From Amaranthus tricolor (taxonomy: Eukaryota > Streptophyta > Magnoliopsida > Caryophyllales > Amaranthaceae): a stretch of 64,000 nt of DNA. The translations under genes were made by a program, and so were the position numbers. Within the stretch, counting starts at the first letter, position 1. Every line of letters starts with the position of its first letter. The stretch spans positions 18,956,797-19,020,796 of the forward strand of contig NC_080063.1 in the NCBI RefSeq assembly GCF_026212465.1, in the 5' to 3' direction. Of the stretch, positions 1 to 11,400 are shown piece by piece. The notes below the pieces were generated by a model that was not told the origin of the DNA, did not search any database, and saw nothing but the letters and a program-made list of their open reading frames with translations.

Positions 1-789
1 CCAACTTTTTCTAACAGCTGATCATCTCTGATCTTATAGTTGTTGATGATTCTCTAATATTTGGAACATCACGAGAGATTTACTTGCACTACTTGAAATG
101 CTTGGTTTGAGTGTATAGGCTTCAATTTGTAGTCTTCAGCTGATTCCTTTGGTCTTGAGTTCGAGTTTCATGCAACTTTGAACTTCAGGTACTCGTGTTA
201 GTGGTCTGTTTTGAGTCTCGACTCTCGAGTATATTTTTGTATGGATTTCATAAACTTTTGTTGGAACTTTAGAAGGGTCCTATGCAGCATGCCCAATTAC
301 TTGGTCCATGTTTCATATAATGTCTAGTGTGGTATGAAGGCTAATAAAAGGTCGGATGAGAGACTTTAGAATGACTAACACTGAATATGAGAAAAGCTAT
401 CATTGGCTTAAATGGGAAGATGCCTTGGTATTAGCCCTGTTAGGTTCCTCAGTACCATGTATAGATGTTTTTTGGCAAACTGGTGAGGGTTTCAATGGTA
501 GGACTCGATATATATGCCTTATTAGTTATTAATTTATTTTTACATGGTGCTAAAGACAGCTAAAGGAAGCGTGATTGGGTGAACAAGGGAATAAGCCTGT
601 TAATATGAATCATTGAATAAATATGAGGCCGTTTTTAAATAATGGCCGCTTTATAACTGAATTTGAGCTTATGGCTCTGCAAAACCCCATTACGTAACTT
701 GTGAGTTTTCATGGAATAACATCCATTATAAGTTGTATGATCATCTGATTATTGTTACGAATGTTAAATAATAATCTACATTTTTGCAG
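1..789. other. Likely terminal intron of an upstream gene
   Basis: AT-rich DNA with no credible reading frame and no recognised repeat. It ends in a polypyrimidine/CAG acceptor just before the short exon at 790, so it is best read as intron or flank of the unidentified gene to the left. Inference only. Confidence 0.35.
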
Positions 790-868
790 TACCAATGACT
801 CAGTCCTGGAAGAAATGAAGAAAGAATACATGCTCCAAGAGCAGGCCAAGAACTCTGCCAGAGTTTGA
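790..868 (+). CDS. Probable last coding exon of an unidentified upstream gene (partial)
   Basis: After a TTTTTGCAG acceptor ending at 789, one nucleotide completes a codon and 25 codons follow to a TGA at 866-868. The peptide begins TNDSVLEEMKKEYMLQEQ and ends NSARV. It is strongly helical and charged, with coding-like codon choice, unlike the flanking DNA. I do not recognise the family. No other exon of this gene could be identified in positions 1-789, so the rest would lie left of the window. A chance 26-codon frame next to a splice-like site is possible. Confidence 0.45.
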
Positions 869-2412
869 GCATGTAATGTGATTCGATGTAGTTCCTAAGC
901 GATTCGGGGTTTACTTAATCTGTTTGTACAAATCCCTTTCAAGAATTCCTTGTTTTGATCCTCACTGTACGTCTAGCATTGGACTTATGATTTGTAGGTG
1001 TTCAGCAATATGCACTGTTGTTGATCTACCGGTGAAGTTTTGGAATGGCTAGATAATTGTACCGGGTCCGAAGTACTGTTGTTTTTGGTTGCCTTACACT
1101 TTTTCGCAGGAGCTTTTCATGCATCCTGATTCCTATTTGTAGATGCACACTATGTTCAACTCGGGAATTTGTTTCCGACATGGATATGTGTTCAAGTGTT
1201 GTATTCGCCTAATTTTACGGAATTTCTATTTTTGGGTCCGGATTGAAGTTTTCTATACATGTCCTAGTGTCGACTGTCGACTGTCGAGGATGCAAAATAT
1301 GAATTTGAGGTTACAAAAAAGAGTCCGAACAATGTACACAGGTTGGAAAAGGATGTTTTAATTAATAAATTAAATGAGATATAGAAGAACTCAACACAAG
1401 GCTTCTGTTTAAAGCATTAGTTAATGTTAATGTTTTAAAAGACGTGTTAGATATCAAACAATTAAAAATCAGTTTTTTAAATATGAAAATTAATGTTTTA
1501 ATTAATTTAGTTGAAATAATTAAGTCTAATTTGAGATTATATCAAGATGAGACCGTTTTAGATGAGAATTATATTTTGAATTTTTGATTAGAATGGGTCT
1601 AACTGAGTAACTGGGCTTTATTGTCCGATTTTATGAGTTCCATTTGAGTTTAATAGAAAAAAATCACGTTTATTTGCGTAATTATTTTTACTATAATTGT
1701 AATGCATTAATCCATATGTATTTTTGCAATAAATTTTTTCAAAAACTAGATTCAATATCAATACCAATTAAGATGTAAATTTACACTCATCTCTACTCGA
1801 TGCCTTCAAATTTAGTATTAGACGCTACCTATCAGAGCAATAACATTAATAGGACATTCCGAGTATTGATTATATCAAATAATATTGTCGAAAATAACAA
1901 ATTTACAAGTTATGTATAATTCAATTTTCTATATTCTACGTTAGAGAAGAATTTATCCTTATACTTAATACAAATTATTAAATAAAATGATCTTATAGTG
2001 AAACTACTTTTATTAGATTGAACTAGGTACTCAATACTTAATTACCTATTTAATAATTTAACTTTTTAAGAACAAATCAAACATTTAAAATATGTAGCGA
2101 TCCTTTTCTTTCAAAAAATAAAAAATTCAAAATATCAAAGTTACAAATTGAGAACAAAACCTTTAAAAGTTAACTCGATTAATATATAATCGTTTTTGAA
2201 TATCTAATACCCGAGAAAAGCGGGTACCCGATCATCCCAAGTCCCCCATTACTAATTGGTGATTTCCTAACCGGCGCATTTCAGTCCAACCTCAGTAAAC
2301 TGAAAAATGGCGAAGCACCTACTACGTAGGAAACTGCAAGCAATTTAATCAATCGATCATTGTCTCATTTCTCTATAATATCATCTCAAGACAAAAAGCT
2401 TGGAAATCAACA
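869..2412. other. 3' flank of the upstream gene, AT-rich spacer and SWEETIE 5' region
   Basis: Positions 869 to about 1350 could be the 3' UTR of the preceding exon. From 1360 to 2230 the DNA is strongly AT-rich with no gene visible. Positions 2240-2412 are less AT-rich and probably hold the SWEETIE 5' leader. No convincing TATA box was identified. Confidence 0.4.
2307..2348 (+). promoter_or_regulatory. Upstream ORF in the probable SWEETIE 5' leader
   Basis: ATG at 2307 opens a 13-codon frame (MAKHLLRRKLQAI) ending at TAA 2346-2348, 64 bases before the main ATG at 2413. If transcription starts upstream of 2307, scanning ribosomes would meet it first. The transcription start is not visible in the sequence, so its presence in the mRNA is inferred. 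Confidence 0.35.
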
Positions 2413-5400
2413 ATGGCGAAGAAGATTTCAATGCGAGCTGTGAATATACCACTCTCACAGTTCGGTGTTCTCGTTGCTCAATTAGAATCCATTGTCGCTT
2501 CCGCTGCTCATAAATCTCCAGATCCTCTTCTCTGTTTTGATCTAATCTCCGATCTCATTTCCGCCATTAATGACGAACCTAAGGTCTTCAATTCTCTACT
2601 TTGTGTTTTTATTTGATGCAATTAGATTCATGTTGCTGATAATTTGTTCAAATTCGTGTAGTTTAGCATTTATTCATATTAACTTTAACGCAAGGGATAC
2701 AGTTGAAGGTTGTAATATGTCAAAATTCAGTTTGAATATTCTGCTTGTTTTTATTACTTTGACGATCATTATAGTTAAGGATATAGATTTAAGTTGCTGA
2801 TATTGTACTCCAATTCGTGAAACTTCAGCATTTTTTCATGTCAACGTTAACGCAAGTTATACGGTTTTAGGTTTTATGATAAAATTCAGTTTGAATATTT
2901 TGATTGAGTGCTTGTTTTTTCTGATTTGACGTTTATTATAGTTAAGCAGAGTTTATTGTTTGATTTGAAGGTAAAGTAAACGTATCCTGTAGTTGTTTGC
3001 ATTGTTTTTTATGTCTAATATTTGTTGCTTGAATGATGGATATAGATAGGGTTGATTAACGTATTGTTAGAATTTGTAGTGAAACTTATAAAAGTCACAT
3101 GATTAGGGTTTGAATGTCCACAGACTTAAACACCGATCTTGAGACACAGCCACATCACATTTCTACTAATTTTAAATTTTCAGATTCATACATACAAGAC
3201 TTCCTCTAGTTTTACACGACTCATTTCAAGCTCAATTTTAATTGTACCAAGCAAAAAATAAATAGATATTTGAATGATGAGTTGGCATGTTATTATCGAA
3301 ATGACTCTTTATTTTCCAAGACTCAGTACACCACTCAACATTTTTTCTACATCACCATTGCTAGCAAAGAGTCAATTGCAAGACTCTCTCCAAAACTTGC
3401 ATTATTCTTACCCTTGGTAAGTTGCTTAAGCTAAAGTATGGACAGCTATAGGGTGCATTCATTCTTCATGTCTGCTGTTATCAATTTGCAAATCAATATT
3501 TTTTATTAAGTTAGAATCTTCCGTTACAAAAATCTTTATGTTGAGGTTAGTTTTTCTTATAGCAAATGTACTGGTATAATTGTCTTAGGAGTCCATTATG
3601 TCATGGCAAAGAAAATGTGAAGAAGCATTGTTTTCATTGTTGGTTTTGGGTGCTCGGAGGCCGGTACGACATTTGGCATCAGTAGCTATGGCTAAAATTA
3701 TTTGGAAAGGAGATCCTATTTCGATATACTCAAGGGCTAGCTCTCTACAAGGGTTTCTTGCAGATGGGAAGAGAAGTGATCCTCAGTGTGTTGCTGGTTT
3801 GTCATCTAATCATGAATTTATTGTGTTGATTACCTGCATATATATGGGTGGTATTGGTATTTTCTCTTAAATCACCAATGTATAATTTTACTATTACTTT
3901 GTATATTTTTCTTTGCACTTGCATTTTACTTTTAGTGTTTCCATGGCAAACATTGGTATAACCATTGTCATTTATGGTTTTTTTGTTAAAAATTTTGTTT
4001 AGAATACATTTCTTGGGTTATTACGATCATATTTAGACTTTGTTATTTGGCAAAAAGGTCATGGACTCTTTAAAAGTATTTAACAAAGTTATGTAAAGAT
4101 AGTGTCTTTTAGTCTATTATACTTCAAGAACCACACCCAAATCACAATCCATTTGAAGTGTTCGATAAGTTTGATGAAGGATTATGATGTGGTTTTGAAA
4201 ATGATTTTTCTCCAAAGGTATAAATGTGAATTTCGCAAATGGCATAAGATGTGACAATGGGTCACACTTGTTTTCAATTGTCACTAACCTGCACGACCTT
4301 CCTCTTTGTCCAATCTTGGGATCAACAATGAATGCAGATTCACTCACTAGGAGAAGATTTACAACAATGTCAAAGCCTTAATCCCAAAAGATTGAGTTTG
4401 AACTTTGGCTACATGGACCAATTCATCAGTTCCAATAGTCGTCCACATGGATTCTTCTTCTCCAAATATTTCGATTTTCTACCATCTCAATTTGTAAGTT
4501 TAGGTCATTTATATTCTTTTCCACTCCCATCCTCCAATTCATCTTTGGTTTTTCTCTCCCTCTTTTTAAGTCTCCTGAGCTCCAACTTTCTATCTTCCTT
4601 ACCAGTTAGCAAATACTCGATTTTTACACATGTACAAACCATTTTAAACAATTCTCTTTTATATTTTCCTCAATATTTGAAACTCCTAAACCCTTCACTA
4701 GGAGAAGATGTAGAAAAAGTTATTGTAGGAAGATGGGGCTTGATGGTATTTATGATGCATATGTTAAGATGAATGAGTATACATACATTAAACGTTAAAA
4801 TTTGAAATAAAGACAAAAACGCCTAAAGTTGCATATATTGATGACAAATTGAGAAACCATTTATGTTAGTTGGTCATGTTTAAAAAAAAAAAAAATCTTA
4901 GTTAGAAGAGTACAAGGTTTTAATTCGGAGTAACATAGAAAACAAAGAGGAAAATATGATACAACGTAAATGACAAAAGCAAAGATGACATTAAGAATTG
5001 AGACTTGCAAGAGCATATGAAAAATTCAATGGATGGGAATGAATAGATGAGGAGAATATACATAGATGATTATTGGAATCAATTTTGTAAGCGGTAGATT
5101 AGTATTATTAATACTTGATTGGATTGTATAATCTTTGTTGTCCATGATTTTCCACGTAAACTTGTGTTGGTTCATGTAGGCAACCTTAATTGTTGGAATT
5201 ATGACTTTGACATTATAGTTTGTTGCCTTTTTTAATAATCTAAATACTCAAGTCATAAAATCTCGTAAGTGACAATTAAGAAACTAATATTTCACAAAAG
5301 CAAGTGTGATTCCTCCAAAACCTTTTAAATGAACAAATGCTTGTTATTATAGCTCAAAGTTGTTGACTTCCTAGCTTCGTAATGGTTGAAAAAAAACGAT

Positions 5401-8400
5401 TAAAGGAATTTAATGAGTTGAAAACTCATGCATGAAGAAGAATAGCTAAACCTCTACATCTACATCTATTAAACAACAATAATAAATTTTAGCAATTGAA
5501 ATTAGTTCAGCACTTTGCTTGGTTTAGAGCAAACTTCTTGGGAAATTCTTTAAGTCATTAAGAGTTTTGTCGTGCCACTTGGAAAATCATTTAGTCGTTG
5601 AATGATTGTTTATGAGAAATCTACGACCATGATTTCTCACATTGAATAGGTTATTGGGTATTTGTTGATAGCAATTTGAGATTTATGGTTATGTGGTTCC
5701 AATTGATTTTGACTCTAATTGCTAACTATAGAGGTTTAATGTTTCTTTCATTTTGATTGTTGATAGAAAATTGAAGAGATGCATAGGGTCTATTATGCCT
5801 TGGTTGTTTTTTCTCTTCTTGAAGATTGGGCTAAGCGAAAAGGATCATTGATAAGATGCGTGTAACCTAAAGATTTTTTCAGTTGAATTTTACGTTGGTG
5901 ACTAGTGTTTGCTCTTTGAGATTTATTTGGTGCATGTATATGATTTTAATATGTTTTTTTTTCCAAAAATTCTTGTCCTATCTCTTTGAAATTTCCTTGC
6001 ATTAGTGTTTTTGTTTTACGAAAATACAATAACATAGTCCCAATGCCATCTAAAAGGTATCTGCCGAGGGATGTAGCATAATTTTTCCTCCAAGATGAGA
6101 CCATTTATAATGAGGTATTGACTATGATCATGTGTATTGACTTTTGAATGTTGGGTATTAAACCATTAACGATCCATTGGTAGTCGGTATTAAATGGTAA
6201 TGAAAATTTAATCTTATTTTGGTGGGAAAATATCTTAACAAGTTTAATGGGCATGCTTGCTCTACTTCAATCATCTCATTTTTTTCACAAAATTCATTCT
6301 AATACATTACCATTTGTAGAGGTGGTATAAGGCGGTAATAGAAAGTTATGCACAATGTTTTTATGGTCAAAGTTTCATTAGCATGTGAATGATTTGGTAT
6401 ATTTCGTGAAAACTAACAGTACAAATAGTTTCCATTACCACCATTTAGTACCTACAATCAAACAGACCGTGAGTCTTTTATATGCTTAGAAATGGCTAGG
6501 CCTAGAGGTTAGAAGACAAAGATTGTGGCACAGGCTTCTATAGTGATCATTTTAATTATCTTTTTACTAATAGGTTTCTTGTGGTTTCTTTGCTGTGTTT
6601 CTCAATTCTTTCCTTTTACCGCTTACAAGTTGCATTTCAATTCTAAAACTTACTTTATAATTTTATAAATTTTGAAGGCACCTTGACCTTTGTATTGGTT
6701 TAGACTTTTTCCCTTCATCAAAGCAATTGTTCCTTCATACTTCCATTGTTGCAGGTCCAAGTATACAATAAAGTTTGAGCTATTTTTATTGTGTTCCGAA
6801 GATGTCTAATTCATTTTCCATTAGTTATTCGGACAAGAATGCAAAAGGAGTTATTTTAAAATGACGTTTTGATGGCCTTGTTGCTCTTAGTGATGCGAAT
6901 TTTATAAGTTTCAGTATTACAAAATCTCAGATGTGGTAACAATCCGCATTGACCCGAAAATAGATTTGCGGTAGTTATTGCTAGTGAACCATTTTTGCGG
7001 TCTATGGGGATGGTTTTGCTGTCATTGCTGTCTATATTGTGGTTGCGGTAACCTCAAAAATCCTTTACAATGTGGTTGTAAATGCACTGTTGCTGTCAAT
7101 AATTTTTTATTATGGTATAAATAGGGAAACTTACCACTTGCTTTATATAATAATATATTGAATGGAAAACCATCTTAGGATGTGGCTGTCAATTTTTTTG
7201 CTTGTCTTGGCCGAAGAGATTGTAATTTATATGTATTTGATTTTCTTAATGAGAAAACATGTGTATTTCTTATTTGTTTGTTTTTTTGGCTTGTATTATT
7301 GCTTATTCATGACTTTTTCTTATTCTCTGATACGTGAAGGTGCTGCTCAGTGTTTGGGAGAATTATATCGGCTTTTTGGTAGGAGGATAACCTCTGGATT
7401 CTCTGAAACAACAAGTATTGCCTCAAAACTCATGAAGTCTCATGAGGTATGTTGTTTTGCTGGTACTTACTGATTGTTTTTGGTTTTCTCTTATCACCAT
7501 AGTAAAAAATTACATCTTTTGTATACATTTTACATAGTAATTTCTTAGCTAGTTGTAGCCTTTTAGGCTTTTAAATATCCTATGTTGATGCTTCTTAAAT
7601 TTGCCATTAGCTAGGGAAAGTAGAGGGAGTTGAATGCCTAAAAACAAAATGCTAATATCATTTTTGAGGGCCAACTTTCAAAGTTATTGATCTTTTTATA
7701 AAAATGTATAATAATACAGGAGTATGTGAGGAAAGAGGCTCTACATCTGCTTCAGAAGGCTATGGACGGCTGTGGCGGTACCACTACTGCTACGACAGCT
7801 TATGCAGAGGTGTTTCGAGTCATCATGAGATTTGGTGTTGCTGATAAGTCATCTATTGTAAGAATAGCTGCTGCTAGATGTTTAAAGACATTTGCTAATA
7901 TTGGCGGACCTGGTATAGGGTTTGCGGAACTTGATAGTTCAGCCTCTACTTGTGTCAAGGCAGATCCTCCTCTCTTGCTTTTTGATGCTGCTTCTCTGTT
8001 TATGGTCCTGTTAATCTATACTAAATGATGTTTACCTCTACCAGGCCTTTAATGATCCAATTTCATCAGTTCGTGACGCCTTTGCTGAAGCACTGGGTGC
8101 AGTTCTTGCTCTTGGAATGAATCCTGAGGCGCAGGTTTTACAATATTAATGCTTTGGGAGGGAATCAATTCTTTGCGTGTCTACTTTTTAGAAGGAAACT
8201 CAGCTTTCTTGTTCATGTACAGGTGCAACTGAAAGGAAAAGGACAACCTACACCAGCAAAGAAACTAGAAGATGGCTTGCAGAAGCACCTGGTGTCTCCA
8301 TTTGTGAAAGGTATGTCATTCTCAGGGAATGTAAGCCATATCTGTCAATAATTGTGAAATTAGAAGCAAGAAAGAATACAATAGGATGTGGAGAAGGGAG

Positions 8401-11400
8401 AAGAAGTGTAAATTTTGAGAAATCATGATCTCAGATGTGTTATTGTGTTCAACTGCACTGGCGGAACGTGGCAGAAGCATAGCTTGTACACTCGAGATGA
8501 GATTATCTAGCCTTAAATAATCTGACACCATATCATCATAACAGATTAATATATGTAGGCAAGATGGTTGACTTAAATATTAGCTATTAGGTAACTAATT
8601 GGAAAAGTTAAATCAATTATGCTAAGTTCAACTTGAGAATAAATTACTGTGCATAATCTAAAGTGACCATGTTTCCTTTTGTCCTGTCACTGGCTGCTGT
8701 TGCTGACTAACCTTATTATGGGTTGCTTGACTGTAATAGCTCACTGTTGCTGTGAGTTAAGTGTTAAATTGATCATTTTTTTTTGTTTTGAGAGCTTTTG
8801 GCTGTAACGTGTGAGTTCCTTGCACTTTCTGCCAAGTTTTGCTGAGATGTTTATCTGCACATGAGAAGCAACTGACTTCTATCTAAATTTTTTGAGAAAA
8901 ATAGCTTTTTTCTTTTGGTTGATAGAAGTTACAAGACATTAAAAATAAAGGTAACAGTTAATAAGGTGCAGAGAGTAATTGCTGTATTATTAATAAGAAA
9001 AGCCTGGTATTTTGGGTTAACTGGGTAATTTAAGAATATGTTATTCATTAAATATGATGTTTTTACTGACCCATTATTCCTTTTCTTCTTAAAACATTTT
9101 GGAAGGGTTCATAAACTATTGGATTCCTAGATTTTCTCTCTGTCCTAACGGGATAGGTTGACATCCAATATCTTGATTCTGAATAGATGGATTCAAATTT
9201 CAGTAATGTCTATCTTGATTTGACTTTATTATTGTAGTTTCGTTTTAAAATCTTTTGGTAATATCTGTGAGATCTGTTGTTTCCTTGATTTTGTAGATAA
9301 GTTGTGTCATGAATATTGTTAAGGGCTTATCCCTTTTGTCCTTGGCTTTCCTTTTATATATATTCTACACTCCTTATGTGTGTTTTTGTTATAAGTTCTT
9401 CCAAGATAGTTTTTTTATTTTTTATTTTTTTATTTTTTTTATTTTTTAATTTGACTTCTCTTGTTCATTCTGCAGCAAGCGGTATTAGGTCAAGGGATGT
9501 GCGTATCAGCTTAACTCTAGCATGGGTCTCCTTCCTGCAGGTTTGTAATAGTATTTTTATTTCGTTGAGTGAAGCAAATTTTTATAAGCAAAATGAGTAC
9601 TTAATTATCACTGCACCTTCAAGGTGAAGCTTGGAAATGTTTTGGAGCTAATGTTTTTTTTGCATTTTTCTTTTGTAATAGACGTCTACAAGTTTATTCT
9701 TGCATCATGGCCATGACTTTTCCCACTTGGTGCATCTTCACTTTTGTTTATACTTCATATATAGGAAGATTTTAGTTTTTTGACAACTGCTGAAGCTTTG
9801 TACGGAAATTAGGAGCTGATGGTGGCTCTATCCTGTTCTTTGATACTATCCCCTTTGGCTTAAAGCTAACATGTCTTCCATGCCCTACATATGATAGTCT
9901 TATAGTCTAGAGGTGATCAGTTTATTAGCTCCTTTGGACATGGTTGTCAAATGGTTGACAGTACTAGGCTACTGTGCTATAACTTTTTTGCCATGTCTTC
10001 TCTGTAGTCATATTTTGTCTTTTGGAGCTTCTACTTATATGTTTACTTTTCATTTATTTGATTTTGTTCTTGTGCTCAATTGGCTTCTTGAACTGCAAAT
10101 TCCAGACCATTCTTCTGAAGTACCTACATCCAGACAGTGAGCTTCAAGACTTCACATCACAAGTGATAGACATGCTTCGAGTGGATACTTTCGTTGATGC
10201 ACAATCTCTGGTAGTCTTTAACTATATCAAATCTGCTAAACCTATTTTATTCCTGTTTTGGCCTTTGATTGTCTATTATACTGTTGCTGAACACTGCCCT
10301 TAGATGAGAAGCTTATCAGTTATCAGAAGGTAGTGAACATAGAACAGAAAGTACGAGTTTTTGTTTTCATGAGCCAATATTATGTAGGAAGTAATGTTGT
10401 ACAAGCATATTAACACTTAGAACTAGGTTCATTGTTTTGTTCTGAATTTCTAAAATTTTAATATATTTTGTTGGAACTATTTTGGAATTTGTGCTGGAGA
10501 AATCTTCCATTGGGATTGGGGGACATGGATTAGGAATGATTTTTGGAGATTCTGATATTAACTGGGCAGGGGAAGGTTGACTTTCAAGTCCATGCTTTTA
10601 GCTAGCTTGGCTTTGTTCTCAATATCTGTCTTCAGCTGTCCAATTATTAATGTCATAAGCTAGAGTAATATGAACTATTTTACTGAGGAAGACATACGTT
10701 GGAATTGATAGTGCTGTGCATTCTAATAAGCTTTACGTTCCAGTCTTAGACTAGAAACAAAAATTTGAGTAGGGTGAGAATTTCAATATGTGATAAAAGT
10801 TTTAAGTATCATAGTATTCATTTCTTCTGATTTTTTTACGAATTTTCCTCCTTTTAAATAATGATCCTTCTCTTTTTCTGTAAATTAAATGAAGATGAAG
10901 ACTTAAAAGTAGATATGAGAACTTTCTTATTGACTAGTTTCTTTCCCTCTATTTAGCCTCTTTTGAAAGTTGGGAGAGGAAGTATACAAATACACTTCTC
11001 TAATTTTTCTGAACTGGCTTGTGTTTTTGCTCGTGTGAAATTTAGTTGGAATTCCCTGTTAGATTCATTTCTCTGCAGTTAATGGTGTGCGGAGTTTCAA
11101 AATCTTAGTTCTATCCTTTCTTATTAGATAAGGCTTGCTTTGTTGTTGCTTTCTGTAATTAATGTTCATTTTGTACCCTCATTCATTAGTCATTATGTAC
11201 ACATTTCAGGCAAAACAAATTCTTGACCCTTGTTTTTTCTTGACTGCTTCCAATGTTTATTTTGACTTATAGCATGGAAGACTCACTCCATCCTTTGTCA
11301 ACCACATGTCCTTTCAAGTTTGCTTTCGTAAGCAGGATAAATTAATTTTTGAATCTGAAGTTACTTATTGCCATGGTTGTTGTTTTAACTTCAATATTGT

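Larger units (their letters stand above)
3797..7339. other. SWEETIE intron 2 (3.5 kb)
   Basis: The longest intron of the gene. It contains AT-rich DNA, the hAT-like MITE at 6172-6466 and a dispersed repeat near 6920-7100. Open frames at 4117-4347 (minus) and 4332-4772 (plus) lack recognisable domains and are judged spurious. Confidence 0.7.

Noticed and set aside
4332..4772. 146-codon plus-strand open frame in SWEETIE intron 2
   Set aside because: Low-complexity Ser/Leu/Phe-rich peptide expected from AT- and pyrimidine-rich intron DNA. No family resemblance.
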